Origin: CAZPWQ01 sp964590495
GTDB taxonomy: Bacteria; Bacteroidota; Rhodothermia; Balneolales; Balneolaceae
Length of the DNA stretch: 36,323 bases
NCBI GenBank assembly: GCA_964590495.1
Contig: CAZPWQ010000021.1
Coordinates: 1 to 36,323, forward strand
Direction: 5' to 3'
Part shown: positions 7,424 to 15,623 of the stretch, piece by piece
Layout of the letters: each line of letters starts with the position of its first letter
Position numbering within the stretch: the first letter of the stretch is position 1
Made by a program: the position numbers and the translations under genes
Notes under the pieces: generated by a model
What the model saw: the letters and a program-made list of their open reading frames with translations, nothing else
Databases searched by the model: none
Told to the model about the DNA's origin: nothing

Positions 7424-8371
7424 TTATTCATCCGGCAGTTTTTCTTCGGGTACGGGTTGTTCTTCTTTCGGGTTTATAATAGAAGCAATTATTGAAATCG
7501 TCAGGGCTAGCGCTATAAAACCAAGGGCATAGGGAGTTGGAATGTGATAAAATTCTTCGATCAACATCTTGATGCCGACAAACACAAGGATTGAAGATAA
7601 CCCATAATGTAAATAATGGAAGAGGCGCATAATTCCGGAAACAGCAAAATAAAGTGCCCTGAGTCCGAGAATGGCAAAAGCATTGGAGCTGTACACGATA
7701 AATTCATCGCGGGTGATCGCAAGAATTGCCGGAATGGAATCGATTGCAAATATGAGGTCGGTGGTTTCGATGACGATCAATACGATAAACATAGGCGTAG
7801 CGATAAGTTTGCCGCCCCTGCGAATAAAGAAATTGGATCCGTGATAGCCTTTTGTAGTCGGAAAGAATTTGCGGACCAGTTTTAATACCGGATTCCGTTC
7901 CGGGTGTATCTCCTTGTCTTTTTCAAATGCCAGCTTGATTCCCGTGAATATCAGAAAAGCACCAAAAACGTATATAATCCAGTGGAAGCGTTCAATAAGT
8001 GCCACACCGGTAAAAATAAAGATGAAGCGCATAACAAGTGCTCCAAATATCCCCCAGAATAATACCTTGTGCTGGTATTTGGCGGGAACGTTGAAGTAGG
8101 AGAAGACCAGCAGGAAGACAAAGATGTTATCAACACTCAATGATTTTTCGATCAGATAGCCGGTGTAGTAATCCAGCGCGGTATCGGATCCCATATAGTA
8201 ATAGATTCCAACGCCAAACAACAGTGCCAGGACGATCCAAACTCCGGTCCAGATTAAAGCTTCTTTTACAGTCTCTTCATGCTCTTTATCGTGGAAAACA
8301 GTCAGGTCCACGATAAGCATCGCAATGATGAAGACGTTAAAAAGAATCCAGAGTAGCAGACTGTGTTCCAC
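7424..8371 (-). CDS. TerC/Alx-family membrane protein
   Basis: A 315-residue integral membrane protein of the TerC family, close in length to E. coli Alx (about 320). Eight to nine helices are visible. Two acidic signatures mark the family: the EKSLSVDNIFVF helix in the first half and ETTDLIFAIDSIPA in the second, whose buried acidic residues are thought to carry metal ions. Alx/TerC proteins are implicated in manganese export and in metalation of exported proteins. The start is a GTG at 8371 with an AT-rich leader and no Shine-Dalgarno. It lies 82 bp downstream of oxyR on the same strand, so a link between peroxide sensing and metal homeostasis is plausible. I saw no yybP-ykoY riboswitch in the short leader. 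Confidence 0.9.
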   Translation of the reverse strand: MEHSLLLWILFNVFIIAMLIVDLTVFHDKEHEETVKEALIWTGVWIVLALLFGVGIYYYMGSDTALDYYTGYLIEKSLSVDNIFVFLLVFSYFNVPAKYQHKVLFWGIFGALVMRFIFIFTGVALIERFHWIIYVFGAFLIFTGIKLAFEKDKEIHPERNPVLKLVRKFFPTTKGYHGSNFFIRRGGKLIATPMFIVLIVIETTDLIFAIDSIPAILAITRDEFIVYSSNAFAILGLRALYFAVSGIMRLFHYLHYGLSSILVFVGIKMLIEEFYHIPTPYALGFIALALTISIIASIINPKEEQPVPEEKLPDE

Positions 8372-8453
8372 TATTAATTTTTTCAGGAGTTAAAAAGAGG
8401 CATCAAAGGTATGGAAGCTTTTGTACAAATAACAGTGACCTCAGAAAACTGCT

Positions 8454-9392
8454 CTACTCAACTAATATACCTTCTTCACTTTTCAACAGTTCATCGGGTA
8501 CGACCGCTTTTATTTCCTCAATAAACGCCTTGATGATATTTTTCTTGAGATATTCCCGGCTGTAGGCTACTCGTACCTTTCGTCGTGGAACGGGATCATC
8601 AAAATATTTGAGATAGGCTTTGGCACATTTCTTGTCAATCTGGTTTTTTGCCAGGTACGGGAGCAGTGTCATACCAAAATCCTGTTCTACCAGCTGTTTC
8701 AGCGTTTCCAGGTTCCCGCTTTCAAACTCGATTTGGGAGTTGTTCAGTAAATCCTTGCGTTGTTTCTTACACAGTTTCACGGTTTGATCACGAAAACAAT
8801 GACCTTCATTGAGCAGCCACAGGTTAGCCACTTCCAGATCGTCTACCGAAAGCTTTTCTTTGTTTGCGAGCGAATGGTGGGTGGAAACGTATCCGATAAA
8901 CGGTTCGTAATACAAGTCTTCCTCAAACATATTGCCGCGTTCAACAGGGGTTGCAATTATACCTATATCCAGATAATCCTGGTCTAAAAGATCAAGCAGT
9001 TCGCTGGTAGGGACTTCTTCGAAGATCAAGCGTACCTGTGGATATTTTTCCTTAAAATTACGCAGAAAGAGGGGTAGAAGGTATGGTGCGATCGTCGGAA
9101 TTATACCGATACGGAAAGTACCTTGTAGTTCCTCATCGGCCAGCGAGGCCAGATCTTCGATGTGTTTGGCCTGCTTGAGGATTTCCTGGGCTTCGGCGAT
9201 GATTTTCTCTCCAATTTCAGTGGGTATCACCGGTGATTTGGACCTGTCGAATATGGTAACCCCCAACTCATCCTCCAGTTTATGAATTTGCATGCTGAGT
9301 GTAGGCTGTGTTACATATGATTTTTCCGCCGCCGTAGCAAAATGACGATAACGGTCAACAGCTATGATATATGAAAGTTGCGTGAGTGTCAT
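8454..9392 (-). CDS. oxyR: Hydrogen-peroxide sensor and LysR-type regulator OxyR
   Basis: A 312-residue LysR-family transcription factor. A winged helix-turn-helix occupies about residues 1-60 (FATAAEKSYVTQPTLSMQI is the recognition region), followed by a linker helix and a two-lobed regulatory domain. The redox motif GHCFRDQTVKLC places cysteines at residues 199 and 208, the same numbers as in E. coli OxyR, with the RDQ of the peroxide pocket intact, so it should form the C199-C208 disulfide on peroxide exposure. It is divergent from acylphosphatase with a 166-bp spacer containing a candidate operator. It lies upstream of terC on the same strand. Confidence 0.93.
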   Translation of the reverse strand: MTLTQLSYIIAVDRYRHFATAAEKSYVTQPTLSMQIHKLEDELGVTIFDRSKSPVIPTEIGEKIIAEAQEILKQAKHIEDLASLADEELQGTFRIGIIPTIAPYLLPLFLRNFKEKYPQVRLIFEEVPTSELLDLLDQDYLDIGIIATPVERGNMFEEDLYYEPFIGYVSTHHSLANKEKLSVDDLEVANLWLLNEGHCFRDQTVKLCKKQRKDLLNNSQIEFESGNLETLKQLVEQDFGMTLLPYLAKNQIDKKCAKAYLKYFDDPVPRRKVRVAYSREYLKKNIIKAFIEEIKAVVPDELLKSEEGILVE

Positions 9393-9399
9393 TTTTAAT

Positions 9400-9431
9400 A
9401 TTAGTTAAGGCATTAATTCATTTAAGCTAAT
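9400..9431. promoter_or_regulatory. Candidate LysR/OxyR operator upstream of oxyR
   Basis: A 32-bp partly dyad-symmetric stretch bounded by ATTAG (9400-9404) and CTAAT (9427-9431), with TTAAG and TTAAT steps inside. It starts 8 bp upstream of the oxyR start codon. Autoregulation through an upstream dyad is typical of LysR regulators. Symmetry was seen by eye only and the region is AT-rich, so chance resemblance is possible. Confidence 0.3.
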
Positions 9432-9558
9432 AATAAGAACTTTTGCGTTATTTATCGTGTGAATATATTTAAGGATTCGGGGATCTTTAAGCGTTGAACG
9501 AATATGAATTAATCTAAATTATTGAGAGCAAAAGATTTAATCAAAAGATAAATCGATT

Positions 9559-9834
9559 ATGAAACGTGCTCATATACTAATTGAGGGCCGCGTTCAAGGC
9601 GTTGGTTTTCGTCATTTTACTAAAGTCAATGCCGAGGAAGCAGGGGTATTCGGATGGGTCAAAAATTTACCGGATGGAAGAGTAGAGGCTGTTTTTGAAG
9701 GACCTGTTGACCATATTCGTGAAATGGTTAACAGGTGTGAACAGGGTCCCGGAGCCAGCCGGGTAGATAATGTGGATGTAACGGTTGAGGATGCAACCAA
9801 TGAATTTGACGAGTTCGAGGTTCGATATTATTGA
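9559..9834 (+). CDS. acyP: Acylphosphatase
   Basis: A 91-residue protein, the full length of the family, that hydrolyses carboxyl-phosphate bonds in small acyl phosphates such as acetyl phosphate. The signature GRVQGVGFRHF carries the phosphate-binding Arg18. GWVKNLPDGRVEAVFEG carries the catalytic Asn36. The ATG at 9559 follows an AT-rich leader without a clear Shine-Dalgarno. The stop codon overlaps the start of thpR in a TGATG junction, so the two are translationally coupled. It is divergent from oxyR. Confidence 0.95.
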   Translation: MKRAHILIEGRVQGVGFRHFTKVNAEEAGVFGWVKNLPDGRVEAVFEGPVDHIREMVNRCEQGPGASRVDNVDVTVEDATNEFDEFEVRYY

Positions 9835-10373
9835 TGCGCTTTTTTATTGCCATACCGCTGCCTACTGAAGTAAAGGAAGAGCTGCATAGTTTGATGCAGC
9901 CGATCAACGGAATACGATGGCAGGATTATAAGCAGTTACATATTACATTAAAGTTTCTGGGAGATACGGAAGCAGATCAGGTTGATAAGCTGAACAGGAA
10001 GCTGAGTTCAGTAAAACACTCCTCCTTCACGTTCACCTGCAAAGGACTTGGATATTTTCCGGAGGGTAAACAGCCAAGGATTTTATGGACCGGCGTTGAA
10101 AATGAAACACCGATTGTAAACCTGAAAAGTTCGATAGAAGGGGCCTGTGCAGAGGCCGGATTCGAACCTGAATCAAGATCTTTTAAACCGCATGTAACAC
10201 TGGGTAAAGTGAAGGGAGCTTCAAAGCGGCAGGTTTTGTCCTTCATTAATCAGCATAAGAGGGTGCGGACTACATATATTTTGGTTGAAGAATTTGTACT
10301 TTATAAGAGTCAGTTAAATCCGGATGGTGCTGTTCATAAGCCGTATTCCCGATTTTTAATGACACATCAATAA
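9834..10373 (+). CDS. thpR: RNA 2',3'-cyclic phosphodiesterase
   Basis: A 179-residue member of the 2H phosphoesterase superfamily (ThpR/LigT), which opens 2',3'-cyclic phosphates at RNA ends and was first noted for a 2'-5' RNA ligase activity. The two catalytic HxT motifs are HIT at residues 36-38 (LHITLKFLG) and HVT at 120-122 (PHVTLGKV), with normal spacing. The ATG at 9834 overlaps the last base of the acylphosphatase stop codon. A TTG one codon earlier is also in frame but less likely. The next gene starts 20 bp downstream, giving a three-gene operon. The partnership with acylphosphatase has no obvious biochemical logic. Confidence 0.93.
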   Translation: MRFFIAIPLPTEVKEELHSLMQPINGIRWQDYKQLHITLKFLGDTEADQVDKLNRKLSSVKHSSFTFTCKGLGYFPEGKQPRILWTGVENETPIVNLKSSIEGACAEAGFEPESRSFKPHVTLGKVKGASKRQVLSFINQHKRVRTTYILVEEFVLYKSQLNPDGAVHKPYSRFLMTHQ

Positions 10374-10393
10374 ACATCCAGATCCCTGCTGAA

Positions 10394-11218
10394 ATGAATA
10401 CCAAAAAATTTATGGTTGCATTATTAATTGGCCTTGGTGCTGTTTATCTGAGTATTATGCTAGTGATGTTCATTTTTCAGAAGCATCTTGTTTTTCACCC
10501 CTCTAAAAATATTCACAGCACTCCCGGAGATTTGGGTCTTACCTATGAAGATGTCGAAATTGAGACCGAGGATGGAGTTAAATTGCATGGATGGTTTATA
10601 CCGGTCGATGGTGAAGAACGAACTATTATTTTATTCCATGGCAATGCCGGAAATATATCCAACCGCATATATCTGCTGAACAGTCTGCAAGAGCTGAAAG
10701 CAAATATTTTGATCATTGATTATCGCGGTTATGGTCAAAGCGAAGGTTCACCTGATGAGGAGGGATTGTATGCCGATGGAAGGGCCGCCTGGAACTACGT
10801 TACTGAAAACCGGCAAGTAGATTCTAAAAAAATAATTTTGTTCGGGCGTTCCCTGGGAAGTGCAATTGCAATTAAACTGGCGACAGAAAGAACAGCAGGG
10901 GCATTAATATTGGATGCACCCTTTACAAGCGGAGCGAATTTGGGTGCTGATATATATCCATGGCTCCCGGTGCGAATGTTGATGAAATATGAATTTTCAA
11001 ATGATGAGCGTATCAGGAATCTTAATATCCCGGTACTGATTGCCCATAGCAGGACTGATCGCGTCATTCCCTATTCCCATGGAGAAAAATTGTTTGAGAT
11101 GGCGAATGAACCTAAACAGTTTGTAGAGCTGGAGGGCCGGCACGGTGCGGGCTTTGAGGGGAGAGGTCACTATTTGGAGAGTATACAGCGTTTTATAAAT
11201 CAACATGTACCTGCTTAA
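10394..11218 (+). CDS. Membrane-anchored alpha/beta hydrolase
   Basis: A 274-residue serine hydrolase with a single N-terminal membrane anchor (about residues 7-28). It belongs to the ABHD12/ABHD17- and YfhR-like group by layout. The oxyanion region is FHGNAGN (81-87), the nucleophile is Ser153 in GRSLGSA, and Asp222 (RTDRVIP) and His250 (GRHGAGF) complete a plausible triad. Likely substrates are lipid or thioester-linked acyl groups at the membrane, but this is family-based guesswork. It follows thpR by 20 bp and probably ends the operon, since an inverted repeat follows 47 bases after its stop codon. Confidence 0.88.
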   Translation: MNTKKFMVALLIGLGAVYLSIMLVMFIFQKHLVFHPSKNIHSTPGDLGLTYEDVEIETEDGVKLHGWFIPVDGEERTIILFHGNAGNISNRIYLLNSLQELKANILIIDYRGYGQSEGSPDEEGLYADGRAAWNYVTENRQVDSKKIILFGRSLGSAIAIKLATERTAGALILDAPFTSGANLGADIYPWLPVRMLMKYEFSNDERIRNLNIPVLIAHSRTDRVIPYSHGEKLFEMANEPKQFVELEGRHGAGFEGRGHYLESIQRFINQHVPA

Positions 11219-11225
11219 TAAATAC

Positions 11226-11295
11226 GCGAGACGCCGGAAGTAAGACATAAAACGCAAGACACCAGACACTAGACGGTGTCAAACTGTCTAGCGTC
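11226..11295. repeat. Permuted GACGC/AGAC repeat with hairpin, copy 1
   Basis: Built of words such as CGAGACGCC, GCAAGACACC and CTAGACGG. Arms GACACTAGAC (11265-11274) and GTCTAGCGTC (11286-11295) pair with one G-T. The reverse complement of this tract aligns with 32811-32866, sharing AGACAGNNTGACACCGTC and TCTTGCGT blocks. It follows the hydrolase gene and could serve as its 3' hairpin. Confidence 0.6.
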
Positions 11296-11414
11296 AATTG
11301 AAATTCATTTTATTAACGACTGAGAATAATCTATTTTAGGATATGAAAAATGAGATTTCGATTTTTTCAGAAAATTTTACTTTTTCAAATAATTGATATT
11401 AATAAAGCCTGCTT

Positions 11415-14400
11415 ATGGATTTTTCCCATCTTCACTGTCATACTCAATTCAGCATGCTCGATGGGGCAGCGAGTATTAGTCAGCTCATCAGGAAATCCAA
11501 AAACAACGGGATGCCGGCTATCGCTATTACCGATCACGGAAATATGTTCGGGGTACCTGAATTTGTAAAAGAGGCCCAGAGTCAGGATGTGAAGCCTATT
11601 ATAGGATGTGAGTTTTATGTTACGCCGACAGGTATGGACGGCCGAAAAGACCGCACGCGGTATCACCAGGTACTGCTGGCGAAAAATATGACAGGCTATA
11701 AAAACCTCATGAAACTTTGTTCTCTGGGTTATACGGATGGTTTATACTACAAGCCCCGGATCGACAAGGAAACTCTGGCTGAGCATTCTGAGGGGTTGAT
11801 CGCCACAACCTGTTGCCTGGCAAGCGAGATTAACCAGACTATCCTGGATGAAGGAAAAGAAGTAGCCAAAAAGATTTTTGAATGGTATCTGAACCTGTTC
11901 GGTGACGATTATTATGTGGAATTGCAGCGCCACGGATTGAAAGATCAAGGCCGGTGTAATGAAGTTTTGGTAAAATGGGCCAGGGAATACAATGTCAAAA
12001 TGATTGCCACTAATGATTGCCATTACGTGGAGCGGGAAGATTCCGAAGCTCATGATATCTTATTGGCCCTGCAAACCAATGCCGATATCAATGACCCAAA
12101 TCGATTTCGGTTTACGGATGATAATGACAATCTGAACCAGGAGTTTTATCTCAAGACTCCAGAAGAGATGGAGAAGCTGTTCAGTGACCTGCCGTCGGCG
12201 GTAGACAATACCAACGAGATTATCGGGAAGGTCGACAATATCGACTTGAGTTCGGAACTACTGCTTCCGCACTACAGCATTCCGGATGAATTTGAGTCTA
12301 TGGAAGATTACCTGCGTCATCTTACCTATCGCGGAGCGAAAAAAAGGTACGGGGAGATTACACAGGATGTCAGCGAGCGCATTGACCAGGAGCTGGCGAT
12401 TATCAGCAATATGGACTTCGCCGGTTACTTTCTGATTGTGCAGGATTTTACCAGCGAAGCGCGCCGGCGCGATGTTTTTGTTGGTCCGGGACGAGGTTCC
12501 GCCGCCGGATCGGTGGTTGCCTACTGTTTGGGCATTATCAACATAGATCCGCTGGAGCATGATTTGCTGTTCGAACGATTCCTGAATCCCGAGCGGGTGA
12601 GTCCGCCCGATATTGATATTGACTTCGACGACAGTGGCCGCCAGGAAGTGATCGATTATGTAGTGGAAGAATACGGACGTAAGAATGTGGCTCAGATCGT
12701 AACCTACGGTACGATGAAAGCGAAAACGGCAATCCGGGATGTTGGACGGGTATTGGGGGTACCACTGCAGGAAGTGAACCGTATTTCAAAGCTTTTTCCC
12801 GATCGTCCGGGCGCTGATACATTCGACAAGGTGCTTGATCAAAAAAATAATCCCGATACGGCAAAAGAACTCAATGAACTGTTTGATCATCCCGATCCGC
12901 AGACACAGAAAATGATGCGATTTGCCCGTACACTGGAGGGTTCGGCGCGGCAGACGGGCATCCATGCGGCGGGAGTGATTATTGCGCCGGGTGAAATCAG
13001 CGATTACGTACCGGTCGCTTTGTCGAAAGATAAAGAGATGATTACCCAGTATGATGGGCCGAACGCAGAGATGTGCGGCCTGTTGAAAATGGATTTCCTT
13101 GGCCTGAAGACGTTGTCGATTATGAAGACGGCTATAAAATATGTCGAGAATAATCACGGTATAACGTATGATCTTGATGAAATACCGAAAGGTGACGAAA
13201 AAACATTCAAGCTGTACCAGAAGGGGAATACCGTAGGTACCTTCCAGTTCGAATCGGACGGCATGCGTAAATACCTGAAGCAGTTGAAGCCGACTTCGCT
13301 TGACGATCTGATTGCGATGAACGCACTGTATCGTCCGGGTCCGATGCAATTTATTCCGGAATATATCGACCGGAAGCATGGCCGGAAAGAGGTTAAATAC
13401 CCGCATCCCGATCTGGAGGATCTCCTGAAGCCGACCTACGGAATTATGATTTACCAGGAGCAGATTATGAAGGCTGCCCAGAAGATTGCCAACTACTCAC
13501 TGGGAGAAGCTGATTTGCTTCGGCGCGCCATGGGTAAGAAGAAACGAAAGGTGATGGCCGAACAGCGGGAAACATTTACCGGTCGCGCCATCGAAAACGA
13601 CGTTTCCGAAAAGAAGGCGGAAGAGATTTTTGACATGATGGCTGAGTTTGCAAATTACGGCTTTAACAAGTCGCATTCGGCTGCTTACTCGGTTGTAGCG
13701 TATCAGACAGCTTTCTTTAAGGCAAACTACCCGTCCGAGTATATGGCGGCTGTACTAAGCCATAATATGGGCGACATTGACAAGGTGTCTAAATTTATTG
13801 AAGAGTGTTATCGTAATGGGATAAAAGTAGATCCGCCTAACATTAATACCGGTGAAGGTAAATTCGTTGCTGTCGACGGACGCATTCAATACGGTATGGA
13901 AGCGATCAAGGGTGTCGGTTCAAATGCTGTCGAGGAATTGGTCTCCGAACGTAAGGAGAATGGACGATATGAATCTATCTATGATTTTGCCCGACGTATT
14001 GATTCCCGTCTGTGCAATAAACGGACGCTTGAGAGCCTGATTGAAGCCGGTGCTTTTGATGAACTAAATCCCAACCGCAGACAGTTGCTGCAGCATATGG
14101 AGGTAATTTTGAGCTATGGTTCACGGGTACAGGAGATGGAGAATTCAAACCAGTCTGACCTGTTCGGTGATGGAAGCGGCAGTGCTTCTGCCATCGACGA
14201 ACCGGTGCTGGAAGAGGTTCAACCCTGGTCGAATATCGAACGGCTGAATAAGGAACGCGAATTGATCGGCTTTTATCTGAGCGGTCATCCTTTGAATAAG
14301 TATCGCGAGGATATAAAAATATTTTGTTCTCATACTTTGGATCCGGAGAAGCTGGAGAAACTCAATGATCGCACGGATGTACGTAGTGCGGGTATTATAA

Positions 14401-14891
14401 CCAATGTTAAGAGAGTAACTGATAAGAAGGGACGTCCTTTTGCGTTTTTACAGATGGAGGATCTGAAAGGCACTATTGAAGTAATTGCGTTTAATGATGT
14501 ATATGACCGCAATCTGGGAATGATACAGGTTGATACGCTCGTGGTAATTGACGGTAATATCGATACACGCAGCGGGCAGCCTAAGATAATAGCAAAGAGT
14601 TTTGAGCGAATAGAAAGCATGCGTGAAAAATATCAGGATAAAATTCAGCTTAATCTGGATATAGATACAAGCGAGATAAGTGATCATGACCTCAGGGAGA
14701 TGGCTGAGCTTTTTGAGAAACATAAAGGACAGACCAATGTTCAGTTCAAGGTTCTCAGCAGCGAAGCAAAACGGCCTTTTGCCATGCACGTTCGAAAATT
14801 TGTGGTTGATCCCAATGAGGAACTTCTCAGCGGTTTAAAGAATTTAATAGGTGATAAAGCCGTTACATTGGCTAAGACAAATGGTCAATAG
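11415..14891 (+). CDS. dnaE: DNA polymerase III alpha subunit
   Basis: A 1158-residue replicative C-family polymerase, the normal length for DnaE1. An N-terminal PHP domain begins HLHCHTQFSMLDG and retains metal-ligand histidines. The palm carries the catalytic acids in PPDIDIDF, Asp401 and Asp403, with the third at Asp560 in KMDFLGLKTL, close to E. coli positions 401, 403 and 555. FVGPGRGSAAGSV is the conserved nucleotide-binding loop. A helix-hairpin-helix, an OB-fold (about 990-1070) and a C-terminal tail follow. The proofreading subunit is separate in this family. The start is the ATG at 11415 with an AT-rich leader. The thioredoxin gene starts 120 bp downstream on the same strand. Confidence 0.97.
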   Translation: MDFSHLHCHTQFSMLDGAASISQLIRKSKNNGMPAIAITDHGNMFGVPEFVKEAQSQDVKPIIGCEFYVTPTGMDGRKDRTRYHQVLLAKNMTGYKNLMKLCSLGYTDGLYYKPRIDKETLAEHSEGLIATTCCLASEINQTILDEGKEVAKKIFEWYLNLFGDDYYVELQRHGLKDQGRCNEVLVKWAREYNVKMIATNDCHYVEREDSEAHDILLALQTNADINDPNRFRFTDDNDNLNQEFYLKTPEEMEKLFSDLPSAVDNTNEIIGKVDNIDLSSELLLPHYSIPDEFESMEDYLRHLTYRGAKKRYGEITQDVSERIDQELAIISNMDFAGYFLIVQDFTSEARRRDVFVGPGRGSAAGSVVAYCLGIINIDPLEHDLLFERFLNPERVSPPDIDIDFDDSGRQEVIDYVVEEYGRKNVAQIVTYGTMKAKTAIRDVGRVLGVPLQEVNRISKLFPDRPGADTFDKVLDQKNNPDTAKELNELFDHPDPQTQKMMRFARTLEGSARQTGIHAAGVIIAPGEISDYVPVALSKDKEMITQYDGPNAEMCGLLKMDFLGLKTLSIMKTAIKYVENNHGITYDLDEIPKGDEKTFKLYQKGNTVGTFQFESDGMRKYLKQLKPTSLDDLIAMNALYRPGPMQFIPEYIDRKHGRKEVKYPHPDLEDLLKPTYGIMIYQEQIMKAAQKIANYSLGEADLLRRAMGKKKRKVMAEQRETFTGRAIENDVSEKKAEEIFDMMAEFANYGFNKSHSAAYSVVAYQTAFFKANYPSEYMAAVLSHNMGDIDKVSKFIEECYRNGIKVDPPNINTGEGKFVAVDGRIQYGMEAIKGVGSNAVEELVSERKENGRYESIYDFARRIDSRLCNKRTLESLIEAGAFDELNPNRRQLLQHMEVILSYGSRVQEMENSNQSDLFGDGSGSASAIDEPVLEEVQPWSNIERLNKERELIGFYLSGHPLNKYREDIKIFCSHTLDPEKLEKLNDRTDVRSAGIITNVKRVTDKKGRPFAFLQMEDLKGTIEVIAFNDVYDRNLGMIQVDTLVVIDGNIDTRSGQPKIIAKSFERIESMREKYQDKIQLNLDIDTSEISDHDLREMAELFEKHKGQTNVQFKVLSSEAKRPFAMHVRKFVVDPNEELLSGLKNLIGDKAVTLAKTNGQ

Positions 14892-15011
14892 TCATGACAT
14901 AAATTATTATGATGCAATTCATAACAAAAAATGATGTGACTATTGCATCCGGATATGGGATATTATTCAGTGACCAGAAAAGCAATACAAATAAATTTAA
15001 TATATAATTCT

Positions 15012-15341
15012 ATGAGTAAAGCATTGAAATTTACGGACGAATCTTTTGAGGATGAAGTCTTAAACTCTGACAAGCCTGTTTTGGTTGATTTTTGGGCTGA
15101 ATGGTGCGGGCCATGCAAAATGGTCGGTCCCGTAGTAGAAGAGTTGGCCGGTGAGTATGAAGGTAAAGCGAAAATCGGCAAAGTGGATGTTGACAGTAAC
15201 CCCCAAACTTCTACCAAATATGGTATTCGCAGTATTCCATCCCTGCTGATTTTCAAGAATGGCGAAGTCGTCGATCAGATTGTTGGCGCGGTACCTAAGT
15301 CTCAGCTAAAGAAACAGCTTGAAGCACAATTGACAAATTAG
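15012..15341 (+). CDS. trxA: Thioredoxin
   Basis: A 109-residue thioredoxin with the canonical WCGPC active site, cysteines at residues 32 and 35 exactly as in E. coli Trx1, and the conserved cis-proline in SIPSLLIF. It reduces protein disulfides in the cytoplasm using thioredoxin reductase, which is not in this window. I chose the ATG at 15012 (MSKALKF). An upstream in-frame extension to a TTG at 14943 adds 23 residues without family support. There is no signal peptide. An intrinsic terminator follows at 15454-15483. Confidence 0.96.
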   Translation: MSKALKFTDESFEDEVLNSDKPVLVDFWAEWCGPCKMVGPVVEELAGEYEGKAKIGKVDVDSNPQTSTKYGIRSIPSLLIFKNGEVVDQIVGAVPKSQLKKQLEAQLTN

Positions 15342-15414
15342 TTTCATTAGGGATTGACTGATAGATTGAAGTAATTTTCTCTGTTTCTCAAACATATATG
15401 AGAATTTAACTTCG

Positions 15415-15443
15415 GTTGACAAATAGACATTAAGTACCTTAGC
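15415..15443 (+). promoter_or_regulatory. Candidate promoter just upstream of an intrinsic terminator
   Basis: GTTGACA (15415-15421) followed by TACCTTAGC (15435-15443), one base from the Bacteroidota -7 consensus TAnnTTTGC. The 16-nt gap between GTTG and TA is at or just below the usual range. Transcription from here would begin near 15450 and immediately meet the terminator at 15454-15483. Confidence 0.3.
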
Positions 15444-15453
15444 CGGATTGTTG

Positions 15454-15483
15454 AAAAGGCGGTCGATTATTCACCGCCTTTTT
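15454..15483 (+). terminator. Intrinsic terminator
   Basis: AAAAGGCGGT (15454-15463), a 9-nt loop, then ACCGCCTTTT (15473-15482) extended by one more T: a perfect 10-bp stem ending in a T tract. It lies 112 bp after the thioredoxin stop and separates dnaE/trxA from the efflux operon. Confidence 0.85.
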
Positions 15484-15623
15484 CTTATACGTAGAGGGTT
15501 GATGTTTCTATAACAAATATTTTAAAGATCTCGGTATATCTTTTTACAAAACCTGACTTAACTTCATAATAGTAACCGTTAAATTATTGGTGTCTACAAT
15601 TTAGTGAGTCTTACAAATTAATT

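Noticed and set aside
8372..8453. yybP-ykoY manganese riboswitch upstream of terC
   Set aside because: The spacer is only 82 bases and shows none of the conserved loop sequences.
12786..13406. 206-residue open frame on the minus strand inside dnaE
   Set aside because: It is the antisense shadow of a conserved part of dnaE, including finger and palm sequence, and has no protein-family character.
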